DNA of 64,000 bases. Origin: Larkinella terrae (GTDB lineage Bacteria; Bacteroidota; Bacteroidia; Cytophagales; Spirosomataceae). The stretch's first letter is position 1. The number at the start of each line of letters is the position of its first letter. Of this stretch, positions 41,591-51,129 are shown one piece after another. The stretch lies in contig NZ_WJXZ01000015.1 of NCBI RefSeq assembly GCF_009668025.1, positions 248,001-312,000 of the forward strand. The letters run 5' to 3'. The notes below the pieces were generated by a model, which was not told the DNA's origin, searched no databases, and saw only the letters and a program-made list of their open reading frames with translations. Both the position numbers and the translations under genes were made by a program.

Positions 41591-43072
41591 ATGAAGATTT
41601 CAAGCTATAAAAAATTTCTGTTGGTACCCATTCTGCTTTCCATGGGTGCCTGTAGCAAGTACCTCGACGTCAACGTGACGCCGAACAACCCGACGGAAGT
41701 AACCCCACCCGTTTTGCTGCCTTCAGCACTCGCCGGATCGGCGTTTGCCAATAACGGCGAGCTAAACCGGTTTGGATCGGTGGTGATGAATTACCTTTCT
41801 GGTGCGGGTGGTAGCCCAACCAACTACGACCGGTTTAACACGAACGGAGCGGATTTCGGAAACCAATGGCGTTTCGACATTTACGGCGGTGCGCTGGTCG
41901 GTTACCAGAAACTGATCGAGGCTGCGGATAAAACCAATTCAAAAGCCTATACCGGGATTGCAAAAATCATGAAGGCGTATACCTTCAGCATGGCAACGGA
42001 CATCTGGGGAGATATTCCCTATTCACAGGCTTTGCAGGGTGAAGCGTTTATCCAACCGCGTCTGGACAAGCAGGAGGACATCTACAAGGGCAATCAGGCT
42101 TCGGGCATCCAGAGTCTGTTTGATATGGTTCGGGAAGGTCTGGCCGATCTGGAAGCAACCAGTACGTCGAAACCGGGCGCCGACGACATTGTATACGGTG
42201 GAACGATCGACAACTGGAAACGGGCCGGTTACACCCTGATGCTGAAAATGGCCAACACGATCAGCAAAAAAGAACCGGCGCTGGCGAAAACCATCATCAC
42301 GGAAGTACTGACCAAAAATCTGTACATCACCAGCAACGCCCAGGATCTGAACGTTAAATTCGGAAGCAGCGTGGGTAGTACCAGTGCCATCTGGAACCTG
42401 GCGGTTTTCGGCTCATTCAGCAACGAGCTGATTCTGAGCACGCGCTTTCTGAATGTACTCCGGCCGAATTCGGCGGATCCGACCAAAACCGATCCACGGC
42501 TGCCGGTTTTCTTCACCAAACCGTCAACCGATTACGTTTCGATTGACAACGGTTTTGCCGGTACGCTGCCCACACCGACCACCACCTGGTCGCGTTACAA
42601 TGCCTACGTGACGGGTGCGCAGGGCGAAGGCCCGGTGCGGCTGATCACCAACTTCCAGCGTGCTTTTATCCTGGCCGAATCAGCCCTGATTCTGGGTACG
42701 CCGGGTGATCCGCAGGCGCTGTATACGGAAGGCATCACGGCTTCGATGAAACTGGCCGGTATTACGGATGCAGCAATCGCGGCTTACCTGACAGCAAACC
42801 CGAATATTGCTACGCTGACGGGAACGAACGAGCAAAAACTCGAGCAGATCATCACGCAAAAGTGGATTGCCTGGACGGGCAACGGCCTGGAATCCTGGAA
42901 CGACTGGCGTCGGACTGGCTATCCCAAGCTGACGGCTTCACAGAACGCCGTGGGTATCGACGGAACACGTCCGGTACGGGCAGCTTACATCACGCAGGAA
43001 ATCGAGCGGAATCCGAACTTCCCGAACCCGGGTCCGCAATCCAACGTGAAAGTGTGGTGGGATGTTGATTAA
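41591..43072 (+). CDS. SusD/RagB-family surface lipoprotein
   Basis: 493 residues; lipobox LLSMGAC puts the lipid on Cys21. The N-terminal tail (SKYLDVNVTPNNPTEVTPP) is the SusD-like superfamily hallmark; TPR-like helices form the body (AYTFSMATDIWGDIPYSQALQGEAF) and the C-terminus ends in VKVWWDVD. It closes the lid of the SusC transporter encoded just upstream. This sequence lies nearer the RagB/SusD-like branch with a short ligand loop. Ligand unknown. Confidence 0.95.
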   Translation: MKISSYKKFLLVPILLSMGACSKYLDVNVTPNNPTEVTPPVLLPSALAGSAFANNGELNRFGSVVMNYLSGAGGSPTNYDRFNTNGADFGNQWRFDIYGGALVGYQKLIEAADKTNSKAYTGIAKIMKAYTFSMATDIWGDIPYSQALQGEAFIQPRLDKQEDIYKGNQASGIQSLFDMVREGLADLEATSTSKPGADDIVYGGTIDNWKRAGYTLMLKMANTISKKEPALAKTIITEVLTKNLYITSNAQDLNVKFGSSVGSTSAIWNLAVFGSFSNELILSTRFLNVLRPNSADPTKTDPRLPVFFTKPSTDYVSIDNGFAGTLPTPTTTWSRYNAYVTGAQGEGPVRLITNFQRAFILAESALILGTPGDPQALYTEGITASMKLAGITDAAIAAYLTANPNIATLTGTNEQKLEQIITQKWIAWTGNGLESWNDWRRTGYPKLTASQNAVGIDGTRPVRAAYITQEIERNPNFPNPGPQSNVKVWWDVD

Positions 43073-43099
43073 TCGGTCATTCGTTAACGAACTTTACTC

Positions 43100-43609
43100 A
43101 TGAAAAAAATAGCGTTTCAATTTCTTTTACTCACCGTATTCGCGCTGGCTGGTGTGTCCTGCAAAGACGACGGCGTCTACAGCGATCTGGTTCGGGACAA
43201 CCGTCCCGCCGTTCCGGTTACTTATACCGGAGCCACAACGTACGGTTTTGACCCCTACTACGAAGTCTCCACGGCGGCTGGTGGTAACATTAAAATCTCG
43301 ATCTCGATCCCCGCTTCCAGTGGCCGGACCATCAAAGAGATCACGCGGGTTGCGGCCGGTGCTACCAGCATCAACGTTGCCACGCTGAACACGGTTTCGA
43401 CGAACTACATTGCGGCTCCGATTGCCGGAAGTGGTACAACGGTCGATTTTACGACTACACTGAAGGATTTTGCCGCCAAGCGGCCAGCCGTTGCCATTAC
43501 GCCGGTGGCCTTGCCGAACTTCCGGGAAATTGCGTTTATGTTTCTTGTAACGCTGGATGACGGCTCGCAGATCGTTGCCCAACCCGTTCGAATTCGGGTG
43601 CTGGCGTAA
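43100..43609 (+). CDS. Surface lipoprotein of the SusCD operon (SusE-like position)
   Basis: 169 residues; lipobox ALAGVSC gives lipidated Cys21. The rest is beta-rich with Ser/Thr (ISIPASSGRTIKEITRVAAGATSINVATL...) and no family I can name with certainty. The spot after susD is where surface glycan-binding proteins (SGBPs, SusE/F) are found, and the gap is only 27 nt. It may help to bind the ligand. A strong terminator follows. Confidence 0.75.
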   Translation: MKKIAFQFLLLTVFALAGVSCKDDGVYSDLVRDNRPAVPVTYTGATTYGFDPYYEVSTAAGGNIKISISIPASSGRTIKEITRVAAGATSINVATLNTVSTNYIAAPIAGSGTTVDFTTTLKDFAAKRPAVAITPVALPNFREIAFMFLVTLDDGSQIVAQPVRIRVLA

Positions 43610-43624
43610 CGCCTGAACTTCCTT

Positions 43625-43666
43625 AAACAGAAAAACCGCTCCAGCGCTGGAGCGGTTTTTCTGTTT
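43625..43666. terminator. Bidirectional terminator, perfect 42-nt palindrome
   Basis: Two 21-nt arms meet without a gap at 43645/43646; the arms carry AAAAACCGCTCCAGC and its complement. T runs follow on both strands, serving the SusC operon (plus) and the lactonase gene (minus). Confidence 0.9.
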
Positions 43667-43680
43667 GTAAGATTCCGGTT

Positions 43681-44604
43681 TTATTCCACGCCTTTCACCT
43701 GCATCTCAATGGTATAAACCGACTCGCTGGCGGTAATGAAAAGTGTATTACGGTTTTTCCCGCCAAAACAAATGTTACCGACCCAGCGCGACGGAACCGG
43801 AATCACCTGGAGTTTTTCGCCCGCCGGGCTATAAACCGTTACGCCCCGACCGCTCAGGTAAACATTGCCCTGATTATCCAGCGTCATGCCATCCGAGCCC
43901 TGCGAAACGAAAAGCTGGCGGTTGGTCAGCGAACCATCGTCGTTGATCTGGTATTTATACGTTTTGCTGGCCCGAATGTCGGCGACGTAGAGAAACTTAC
44001 CGTCGGGCGTACCCACAATGCCGTTGGGCTGCAACAGGTCGCCATCGACAACCACGGCTTCTTTTTTTCCTTTGGGCAGGTAATATACCTTCTGGCCTTC
44101 GAGATCCGGTTTTTTCCGCTCCCAGTAATCCCGCTGATAATACGGATCGGTGAAGTAAATACCGCCTTTCGAATCGATCCACAAATCGTTGGGGCCGTTG
44201 TAGCGTTTGCCTTCGAAATCGGTCATCAAAACCGTCACCTTCTTCTTCGGACTGATCGACCACAATTCGTCTTTTTCGTCGGCGCAGGAGATCAGGTTGC
44301 CTTTCCGGTCAAAGTAAAGTCCGTTGGAGCGACCGGTTTTATCCATGTACAAGCTCAGATTGCCGTCGGTGTCGTATTTCCAGATTTTATCGTTAGGCTG
44401 GTCGGTGAAATAGATGTCCCCTTTCTTATTGACCGCCGGGCCTTCGGTAAATTTAAACTGACTGGAAATCTGCTTCGGTGTAGCGCCGGGAGCGGTAACT
44501 TTTACGGAGTCGGCTCCGCCGGTTTTAGGCCCGTAACTGAAGCCTTTTTGGGCACAAAGAAACAGCACCGCGAAAAAGAGTCCGGCTTTTCTACTGGAAA
44601 TCAT
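43681..44604 (-). CDS. SMP-30/gluconolactonase-like beta-propeller, exported
   Basis: The ATG at 44604 (MISSRKAGLFFAVLFLCAQKG) begins a signal peptide; the 40 upstream codons read as non-coding. 307 residues of six-bladed propeller repeats: FTEGPAVNKKGDIYFTDQPNDKIWKYD, NGLYFDRKGNLISCADEKDELW, YNGPNDLWIDSKGGIYFTDPYY, LQPNGIVGTPDGKFLYVADI and SDGMTLDNQGNVYLSGRGV. Conserved Glu, Asn and Asp residues match the Ca-dependent lactonase site. Probably hydrolyses sugar lactones in the periplasm. Confidence 0.88.
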   Translation of the reverse strand: MISSRKAGLFFAVLFLCAQKGFSYGPKTGGADSVKVTAPGATPKQISSQFKFTEGPAVNKKGDIYFTDQPNDKIWKYDTDGNLSLYMDKTGRSNGLYFDRKGNLISCADEKDELWSISPKKKVTVLMTDFEGKRYNGPNDLWIDSKGGIYFTDPYYQRDYWERKKPDLEGQKVYYLPKGKKEAVVVDGDLLQPNGIVGTPDGKFLYVADIRASKTYKYQINDDGSLTNRQLFVSQGSDGMTLDNQGNVYLSGRGVTVYSPAGEKLQVIPVPSRWVGNICFGGKNRNTLFITASESVYTIEMQVKGVE

Positions 44605-44632
44605 AGGAATGGTTTTGAGGTTCAGGAATGTG

Positions 44633-44640
44633 CAAATATA
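44633..44640 (-). promoter_or_regulatory. -7 box of the lactonase gene
   Basis: TATATTTG on the minus strand, 28 nt before the ATG. It sits just inside the 3' gap of the SDR gene. No -33 found. Confidence 0.45.
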
Positions 44641-44651
44641 GCAGAATCCGC

Positions 44652-45371
44652 TTACCACGGCACTTCCCGCTTGTCTTTCCAGAACTTGCCGGTTTCGCGT
44701 TGGGCGGCTTCGGTGGCCAGCCAAACCGCCGTTTCGGCGCCTTTCTCGAGCGAGCGATTGGCACCGAAACCTCCCATGTCAGTTTGTACCCAACCCGGAT
44801 TAACGCAGTTTACGGCAATATTTTTACCGGCCACCGCCGAAGAAAATTGCCGGGTCATGGCGTGCAGGGCGGTTTTTGAGAGACTGTAGGCCGGATAACT
44901 ATCCTGCATGTGCGTGAGCGAGCCCAGGTCGCTCGTCATGTTGATAATGCGCCCGCCGGTTTTGCTTTTTTCCAGAAAGGGGAGAAAATCCTGAATCACC
45001 ATGATGGGGCCAATCAGGTTGGTTTTGAGCGCCCGTTCCAGTGATTCGATGTTGAGTTTACATATCGACACGTGCCGGTCGGTTTCTTCCAGGATGGCCG
45101 CATTATTTACGAGCACATCCAAATGACTGGCTTTTTGGGAAAAGGCACCAGTCGCATTTTTAATGCTGACCGGGTCGGTAACATCCATGTGGAGAAAAAT
45201 GGCTTCGTGCCCTTGCCCACATAGGTCATGAACGGCAGCACGACCCTTTTCGATGTCGCGGGAGGCCATAAAAACCGCATAGCCTTTTTTGCACAATTCC
45301 AGCGAGATTTCTTTTCCGAGCCCCCGGTTCGCTCCGGTAACTAAGGCAACTCTTTCGTGATTGGTGTTCAT
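44652..45371 (-). CDS. Short-chain dehydrogenase/reductase
   Basis: Start ATG 45371 (MNTNHERVALVTGANRGLG); the frame continues 18 codons upstream without family similarity. 239 residues. TGANRGLG binds NAD(P); FLHMDVTDPVSI and NNAAILEE are typical; MTSDLGS gives the Ser and YSLSK the Tyr-Lys pair. The specificity is not clear; carbonyl-reductase-like. Upstream stands a promoter and the MarR regulator on the same strand, which may control it. Confidence 0.9.
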   Translation of the reverse strand: MNTNHERVALVTGANRGLGKEISLELCKKGYAVFMASRDIEKGRAAVHDLCGQGHEAIFLHMDVTDPVSIKNATGAFSQKASHLDVLVNNAAILEETDRHVSICKLNIESLERALKTNLIGPIMVIQDFLPFLEKSKTGGRIINMTSDLGSLTHMQDSYPAYSLSKTALHAMTRQFSSAVAGKNIAVNCVNPGWVQTDMGGFGANRSLEKGAETAVWLATEAAQRETGKFWKDKREVPW

Positions 45372-45435
45372 AACTTCAATGATTGAACTGTAGACCTGAA
45401 CTATGCCGAGCCGGAGCTTTGGCATTTATTCCAAT

Positions 45436-45469
45436 CAAATCTACAATTCAAGCATCGAAATTGTTCAAA
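45436..45469 (-). promoter_or_regulatory. Promoter of the SDR gene
   Basis: On the minus strand TTTG (45466-45469), 22-nt spacer, TAGATTTG (45436-45443), 64 nt before the ATG. Confidence 0.65.
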
Positions 45470-45550
45470 AAGCGATCCAGCTTCAGGTTTCAAAAGGCAT
45501 CCATGATTGCACAATCAATGCGCTAATTCTTATATCTTACTAAACGGGGC

Positions 45551-45994
45551 TTATGAATCTTTCCCCAAGGCTTTAACGGCCCCATAGAGCATATCGGTCA
45601 TTTTGCGGGAACTTTCATCTCCCAGGATATCCGCATAGCGACGCATCAGGTTGTCCCACGCTTTTTTGATATCCGGTAACATAACAATTCCTTTTTCCGT
45701 GGCGTAAACCAGCGTGTGTTTCCCTTCGATCTTCCGCTCAACCAGTTTTTTCAATTCGAGTTTTTCGATCAAACGGGTAATGGTCGAGGGCGTTAAATGC
45801 AGTTCGCCACTCAATTCTTTCGGTTGAATACCCGGATTTTCGATGGCTTCTTTCAACACAAAAGCATGGGAAGCCGTCAGGCCCAAACGACCAAATTCGT
45901 CGTCGGAAATGTTAGTCATTACTCTCGCTAATGCATTTGCCGTGAAATTCAGGCAATTGCTGTACTTAGAAATCCTCTTTTTCTCTGCGATCAT
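45551..45994 (-). CDS. MarR-family transcriptional regulator
   Basis: 147 residues. Winged-helix motif from about 40: LGLTASHAFVLKEAIENPGIQPKELSGELHLTPSTITRLIEKLELKKLVERKIEGKHTLVYATEKGIVMLP. The family responds to phenolic or oxidative ligands and usually represses neighbouring genes. The SDR gene is the adjacent candidate target on the same strand, and the gap to it is 180 nt with a promoter. Autoregulation is likely but no palindrome was recognised. Confidence 0.9.
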   Translation of the reverse strand: MIAEKKRISKYSNCLNFTANALARVMTNISDDEFGRLGLTASHAFVLKEAIENPGIQPKELSGELHLTPSTITRLIEKLELKKLVERKIEGKHTLVYATEKGIVMLPDIKKAWDNLMRRYADILGDESSRKMTDMLYGAVKALGKDS

Positions 45995-46342
45995 GATTGC
46001 TAGGGTTTTTAATTTAGCACACTTTTTATGTTACCGATTTGTAAATATAACGAACTTAATTAAACTTAGTTTGTCAAAACAACTGAATTTCGAATTTTTC
46101 GAAGGATTTGTTACCATATTGTTAACACAAATGACTATAGTTTTACCAGAATTCAAAAACCCGCGATAGTTGTTGATACAATTAAGTTATTAAACGGTAT
46201 TTAGATGCAATATTATTGCGGACAAGTACAATAATTTAACGGAAGATGCCCCCATTATCATGAAATTATCCACATACAACAATCTATTCGTTCGCACGGA
46301 ATCCTCAGCTGTTTGGCCGGTTGATCATCAAATCCGGTCCAA
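45995..46342. other. 348-nt AT-rich gap between marR and ctlX
   Basis: No RNA gene, terminator or clear promoter recognised. It contains AT-rich stretches, and a 33-codon frame on the plus strand (46260-46361) that overlaps the end of ctlX and is not convincing as a gene. Confidence 0.4.
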
Positions 46343-47272
46343 CTATTTGGCTGGCAAATGAATTTCAGCCATCATGCACCGCGCCGAACCGCCCCCGTTG
46401 CGTTCAATCGTTCCCAGATCGAAGTGGAACAGCGTTGCGAAATCGTCCAGCTCGTCGCGCTGCCGAACCGTCAGTGAATCAAACGCCTGCGTCGACATGA
46501 TCAGCAGCTTCTGGCCTTTCCGGCTCGTCACCAGCAACATATTCCCGGCAAAATGGGCCATTTGCTCCATCGTTATATCAATCACGTGCTTTCCACTGTT
46601 TACCAGCGATTGCCGCACCATCAGCCTTTCGTCGGGGTTGACAATGGCCGCCAGACAGACTATAGCAAAAACGTCGCCAATGCACATCACCACGTTGGTG
46701 TGGTAAACCGGAATGCCTGCCGCATCCACTGCGGAGAAGGTTACCACACTGTAACCGGTTTTTTCTGCAAATTCGGCCAGCACAACCGCGTCCGTTCGGG
46801 GCGACAAACAGGCGTAGGCAACCCGCTTCATCCGATCAAACACTAAACTGCCGGTGCCTTCCAGGTATTTGCCTTCCTGCTCAAAATGCGTCAGATCGAT
46901 AATCCGGGCCACATCAAACTTCCGGCTCAGGTCATCGATGATATCCATCCGCCGTTCGAGCCGCCGGTTGGGCGCTTCCATCGGATATACAACAACCGTA
47001 CCGCTGTAATGAAAGGATACCCAGTTGTTGGGAAAAATAGAATCGGGCGTGTGGGATTCCGGCAAATCATCATAAATGATGACATTGACACCGGCGGCAA
47101 TCAACTGATGCGTCATTTCATCAAATTCACGCAGGGCATTTTGCTGAACTTCATCCCGGTTTTGGGTTGCCATTTTCCGGTCCTGAAACGAGTTGCTTCC
47201 GGCGGTTTGTTCATTGAAGCCAAACCGTACGGGTCGGATCATGAGTAGGTTCGAGGTGGCCTGGGCTTGCAT
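46343..47272 (-). CDS. Citrulline utilization hydrolase CtlX-like
   Basis: Start ATG 47272 (MQAQATSNLLMIRPVRFGFNEQT); 309 residues. Amidinotransferase-fold features: NPVQ-like RPVRFGFNEQTAGSNSFQ, PDSIFPNNWVSFHYSGTVVVYPMEAPNRRLERR, GTGSLVFDRMKRVAYACLSPRTD, and the catalytic Cys near the end, NGGGSARCMMAEIHLP. This is the pattern of the ctlX family, which hydrolyses citrulline. The ADI gene is 17 nt upstream, so arginine to citrulline to ornithine can run in two steps. I use the name by similarity only. Confidence 0.85.
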   Translation of the reverse strand: MQAQATSNLLMIRPVRFGFNEQTAGSNSFQDRKMATQNRDEVQQNALREFDEMTHQLIAAGVNVIIYDDLPESHTPDSIFPNNWVSFHYSGTVVVYPMEAPNRRLERRMDIIDDLSRKFDVARIIDLTHFEQEGKYLEGTGSLVFDRMKRVAYACLSPRTDAVVLAEFAEKTGYSVVTFSAVDAAGIPVYHTNVVMCIGDVFAIVCLAAIVNPDERLMVRQSLVNSGKHVIDITMEQMAHFAGNMLLVTSRKGQKLLIMSTQAFDSLTVRQRDELDDFATLFHFDLGTIERNGGGSARCMMAEIHLPAK

Positions 47273-47289
47273 AGGGATAGGTGTTAGGG

Positions 47290-48753
47290 TTATAATTCGG
47301 CGCGTAACAAAGGTAAGCTCATGCAATGAGAACCGCCCCGCGCCCGCGACAATTCTGCCGATGGCAGCATGATAAACGTATTTTCCAGCGTTTCCGGGTC
47401 GGCCTCCCCGCGCTCAAACCGGTCGAGCAGGTCGGCGGCCCGAACGGTTTCAAATCCGGCCTGCCGAAACGCTTCGAGGGTTTTGTCGTTGCGGTCGTAA
47501 CCAATCACCACGCCGTCTTTCAACGCCAGTAAATTACACGAATCCGTCCATTGCTCGCGGGCACCGAACGGAAATTCGTTGTTGCCGGAATAGATAAATT
47601 TCACCGGCTCCGCACAACCCAAATCGTCGCGACTGATGGACGTGAGCAGATCTTCCAGGTTTTCAATCTCAAGGGGTTTGTGTTCGGCGCCTTTCAAAAA
47701 CTGAATGATGCGAAGTTGATCCGGAACGTCTTTCGGCGCCAGAAAATGTAGCAGGTCGCGTTTTTTGGCATCATCCCCAACCCGCCCGAGCGACCCCAGC
47801 AATACCCACACGTTGCGTTTTACCTGCGTGAAGATGGTGTCAATGTGCATGTAATCCCGCTTTTTGGGGATTTTTATAATGGTCACTTTTTCAACCACAT
47901 TCCTGTCGAACAACAACCGGATCACCTGCTGGGCGGCATAGGGCGTGGTTCGTTCGCTGCACCCAATTAACAGGTGGTTTTTTGACACCATCATGACGTC
48001 TCCCCCTTCGAGCGTCGAGCGCGAATAGTCGTTGCTCACTTCGTTGTCGGGCAGCAAAAAATGGTGTTCGTTGTCGGGAATTTCGATGATTTTATCCCGG
48101 TATCCACTGAATAAAGGATGGTAGAAAAAGATGTACTGCGCCAGAAAAGCTTCCCGGGTTCGGGCCAGTTTAGCCGGTTTATTGAGCAGGATGCAGTTAT
48201 TAATAACGATGCCAATGTCACGCGTAAAAATAAAATTAGGCATCGGCGCAAACAACATTGTGCGATCGGGCAATGAACCGGAGATCAGAATTTTGGATAA
48301 TTCGACCGGATCGTAAGTATATAACTGACTCTGAATGTGAAAACTACAGCGTTCGACGGCACAAATGCCCGAAATCAGGCGGGTCCGAATCACTTCATCT
48401 TCCAGAATTTCGGTCAGCAGATACTGAATATCGATCACGGCGTTGGAATGGAAATACGCCGGGTGATCCGGTTTGAAAAAATTGCGCTCCGGATCGGCAT
48501 TGATCTCGGCCAGTTTGCCGCGAATTTTATCCGGATCGAGAAAATACAGCAGCAGTTTTACGAAGTAGTCATATTCATCTTTCCGCATCGTTTCCAGATG
48601 AACAATGTCCTCAAAAAGCCAGTCCTGCGCCTTGGACGGGACGACTTTGCCCAGGCCCCGATCCGGGCTGTGAATCAGCAGGCGCTTCAACGAACCGACT
48701 TCCGAAGTCACCCTGATTTCCTGTGTACGTACCTCATGATTGCTGCTTTGCAT
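47290..48753 (-). CDS. Arginine deiminase-family protein
   Basis: ATG 48753 (MQSSNHEVRTQEIRV) is chosen; a TTG start five codons up would be possible. 487 residues, longer than the usual 400-410. SLKRLLIHSPDRGLGK, FEDIVHLETMRKDEYDYF, NFIFTRDIG, EGGDVMMVSKNHLLIGCSERTT, YMHIDTIFTQ (His) and GGSHCMSLPLLR (catalytic Cys) define the deiminase superfamily and make arginine the likely substrate. A stretch after the His motif, about 355-430, makes it longer than arcA enzymes. No carbamate kinase or ornithine transcarbamylase is nearby. Confidence 0.88.
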   Translation of the reverse strand: MQSSNHEVRTQEIRVTSEVGSLKRLLIHSPDRGLGKVVPSKAQDWLFEDIVHLETMRKDEYDYFVKLLLYFLDPDKIRGKLAEINADPERNFFKPDHPAYFHSNAVIDIQYLLTEILEDEVIRTRLISGICAVERCSFHIQSQLYTYDPVELSKILISGSLPDRTMLFAPMPNFIFTRDIGIVINNCILLNKPAKLARTREAFLAQYIFFYHPLFSGYRDKIIEIPDNEHHFLLPDNEVSNDYSRSTLEGGDVMMVSKNHLLIGCSERTTPYAAQQVIRLLFDRNVVEKVTIIKIPKKRDYMHIDTIFTQVKRNVWVLLGSLGRVGDDAKKRDLLHFLAPKDVPDQLRIIQFLKGAEHKPLEIENLEDLLTSISRDDLGCAEPVKFIYSGNNEFPFGAREQWTDSCNLLALKDGVVIGYDRNDKTLEAFRQAGFETVRAADLLDRFERGEADPETLENTFIMLPSAELSRARGGSHCMSLPLLRAEL

Positions 48754-48913
48754 AGAACCGATTACCAAAAAGAGACATTTCTTCTACCTGCAAGGTAAGG
48801 TTTTGGGTACTGAAAAAAAAAGTCGGAAAGGGTCTGCTCACGAAATGCCGTGAGCGTCAACTTTTAACGGGTATAAATTGTTACCTGATCGTGTAGCTGT
48901 CGTTGCATCTCAT

Positions 48914-48921
48914 TACCTTTG
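48914..48921 (+). promoter_or_regulatory. -7 box of sufC
   Basis: TACCTTTG matches TAnnTTTG, 32 nt before the sufC ATG. A -33 TTG at the standard distance is not seen. It shows that sufC can start its own transcript. Confidence 0.65.
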
Positions 48922-48953
48922 CGGTTTAATTAAGTAGTAATCAATCGTCCGTT

Positions 48954-49709
48954 ATGCTAACTATTAGCAATTTACAAGCGTCTATTGGCAGTAAAGAAAT
49001 ATTGAAAGGTATCAACCTGGAAGTCAAAGCCGGTGAAGTACATGCGATTATGGGGCCTAACGGTTCCGGCAAAAGCACGCTCGCATCGGTGTTGGCAGGT
49101 CGCGAAGATTACGACGTGACCGACGGCAGCGTACTTTTCGAAGGCAAAGACCTGCTGGATCTGGCCCCGGAAGAAAGGGCGGCCGAAGGGATTTTCCTGG
49201 CTTTTCAGTACCCGGTTGAGATTCCCGGCGTCAGTACCACCAACTTTCTGAAAACCGCCATGAACGAGATTCGGAAATACCGGGGGCTGGAACCGCTGGA
49301 CGCCGTTCAGTTTCTGAAACTGATGAAGGAGAAAATGAAGCTGGTGAACATCGACCAGTCGTTGCTGAGCCGGTCGCTGAATGAAGGGTTTTCGGGCGGG
49401 GAAAAGAAACGCAATGAAATTTTTCAGATGGCCATGCTCGAACCGAAACTGGCCATTCTGGACGAAACCGACTCCGGTCTGGACATCGATGCGCTCCGGA
49501 TTGTGGCCGAAGGTGTTAACCAGTTGCGTTCACCGGAACGGTCTACCATCGTGGTTACGCACTACCAGCGTCTGCTCGATTACATTGTGCCCGACTATGT
49601 GCACGTGTTATATAAAGGTCGTATTGTCAAATCTGGTCCGAAAGAACTGGCTTTCGAACTGGAAGAAAAAGGCTACGACTGGATCAAAGCAGAAGTGGAA
49701 ACGGTTTAA
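48954..49709 (+). CDS. sufC: Fe-S cluster assembly ATPase SufC
   Basis: 251 residues. Walker [10 protein letters not shown] (34-42), Q-loop [15 protein letters not shown] signature [10 protein letters not shown] (variant of LSGGQ typical of SufC), Walker [18 protein letters not shown]. It is the ATPase of the SufBCD scaffold. SufD and sufS follow on the same strand, but sufB is not before it: the preceding gene is the divergent deiminase. Within the family this is a very clear match. Confidence 0.97.
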   Translation: MLTISNLQASIGSKEILKGINLEVKAGEVHAIMGPNGSGKSTLASVLAGREDYDVTDGSVLFEGKDLLDLAPEERAAEGIFLAFQYPVEIPGVSTTNFLKTAMNEIRKYRGLEPLDAVQFLKLMKEKMKLVNIDQSLLSRSLNEGFSGGEKKRNEIFQMAMLEPKLAILDETDSGLDIDALRIVAEGVNQLRSPERSTIVVTHYQRLLDYIVPDYVHVLYKGRIVKSGPKELAFELEEKGYDWIKAEVETV

Positions 49710-49809
49710 ATTTTATAATTATGAATGATGGGTTATGAACGGTGAATTGATTGGTTGACGCTAACAATTTTTAATTCATAATTCCTCATTCATAACTCAT
49801 CATTCACGA
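49710..49809 (+). repeat. Word palindrome between sufC and sufD
   Basis: The left part carries TATGAATGATGGGTTATGAA and the right part AATTCATAATTCCTCATTCATAACTCATCATTCA, complementary words around GAATTGATTGGTTGACGC. A stem in the middle of the operon would affect sufD expression. Confidence 0.65.
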
Positions 49810-51129
49810 ATGAATAATCAGCCCAATAACGATCTCAAATCCAAGCTACTGGCGGATTTTCGGACCTCGGAAGAGCGGATGAACGGCGCCAGCAAGTCGG
49901 CGTTGCACCAAATCCGGCGCGAAGCCCTCAACCAGTTCGATCGACTGGGTTTTCCAACCGTCAAGCACGAAGAGTGGAAATATACCAATGTCAATAGTTT
50001 AATCAAGGAAGTATTTGAATTCAATGCGTCTTCCGATATAACCGTCGACGATCTGGCCCAACTGGAATCTTCACGTTTAGAAGGGAACGTTCTGTATTTT
50101 GTCAATGGTCAGTACCAGCCGCAGTTGTCGAAAATTGTGAGTCCGGCCAGCCAGCTCACCATTACGACGCTGGCCGAAGCCGTCAAAACCACACCGGATC
50201 TGCTGACTCAATACTTTGCCAAATACGCTGACTACCAGGACAATGCATTTACGGCACTGAATACCGCTTTTGCCCAGGATGGCGTGGTGATCAATGTGCC
50301 GGCGAATGTGGCTGTGGAAGCGCCGACCATTTTGCGGTTTATTTCCGATGCGCGGCAGTTAAACGTGGCCTCACAGCCCCGCAACCTGTTCATTGTCGGT
50401 GAAAAAGCGGAAATAAAAATTGCCGAGTCCTTCCGGACACTGGGCGATCAGGCCAGCTTTACCAACGTCGTCACGGAAATCGTCGTGGCCGAAGACGCTC
50501 AGGTGGAATATTACAAAATCCAGAACGAGTCGGACATGGCGTACCACATCGGCACGACGCAGGTTCATCAGAAAGACCGCAGCCACTTCTACTCGGCGAC
50601 GGTAACGCTCGATGGCGGTTTTATCCGCAACAACCTGAACATCGCCCTCGACGGTTCGGAATGCGAAGCGCACATGTACGGTTTGTATTTCCCAAACGGT
50701 CGCCAGCACATCGATAATCACACGCTGGTGGATCACCGCAAACCCAATTCGCACAGCAACGAACTCTATAAAGGAATCCTGGAAGATCGTTCAACGGGCG
50801 TTTTCAACGGCAAGATCTTCGTCCGCCAGGATGCCCAGAAAACCAACGCTTACCAGTCGTGCAAAAACGTGGTGCTTTCGAATGACGCCACGATGAACAC
50901 CAAACCGCAGCTGGAAATCTTTGCAGACGACGTGAAATGTTCGCACGGCACCACCACCGGCAAACTGAACGAGGAAGCCTTGTTTTATCTCCGTTCGCGC
51001 GGTATTCCGAAAGAAGAAGCCCAGTCGCTGCTGATGTACGCCTTTGCCGAGGATGTGATCCAAAAAATCAAAATTGACGCTCTCCGCGAGCAAATCGAGC
51101 GAAGGATTCAGGCCAAACTCGCCCGGTAG
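49810..51129 (+). CDS. sufD: Fe-S cluster assembly protein SufD
   Basis: 439 residues. The SufBD beta-helix is visible in RNLFIVGEKAEIKIAESFRTL, ITKIVVAEDAQVEYYKIQN-type strands and LDGSECEAHMYGLYFPNGRQHIDNHTLVDHRKPNSHSNELYKGILEDRSTGVFNGKIFVRQDAQKTNAYQ. C-terminal KCSHGTTTGKLNEEALFYLRSRGIPKEEAQSLLMYAFAED is highly conserved in SufD. It forms the SufBC2D scaffold with SufB (not in this window) and SufC. Confidence 0.96.
   Translation: MNNQPNNDLKSKLLADFRTSEERMNGASKSALHQIRREALNQFDRLGFPTVKHEEWKYTNVNSLIKEVFEFNASSDITVDDLAQLESSRLEGNVLYFVNGQYQPQLSKIVSPASQLTITTLAEAVKTTPDLLTQYFAKYADYQDNAFTALNTAFAQDGVVINVPANVAVEAPTILRFISDARQLNVASQPRNLFIVGEKAEIKIAESFRTLGDQASFTNVVTEIVVAEDAQVEYYKIQNESDMAYHIGTTQVHQKDRSHFYSATVTLDGGFIRNNLNIALDGSECEAHMYGLYFPNGRQHIDNHTLVDHRKPNSHSNELYKGILEDRSTGVFNGKIFVRQDAQKTNAYQSCKNVVLSNDATMNTKPQLEIFADDVKCSHGTTTGKLNEEALFYLRSRGIPKEEAQSLLMYAFAEDVIQKIKIDALREQIERRIQAKLAR

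Noticed and set aside
46260-46361. 33-codon frame before and overlapping the end of ctlX
   Set aside because: No promoter, no similarity, and it overlaps the 3' end of a real gene in the opposite direction.
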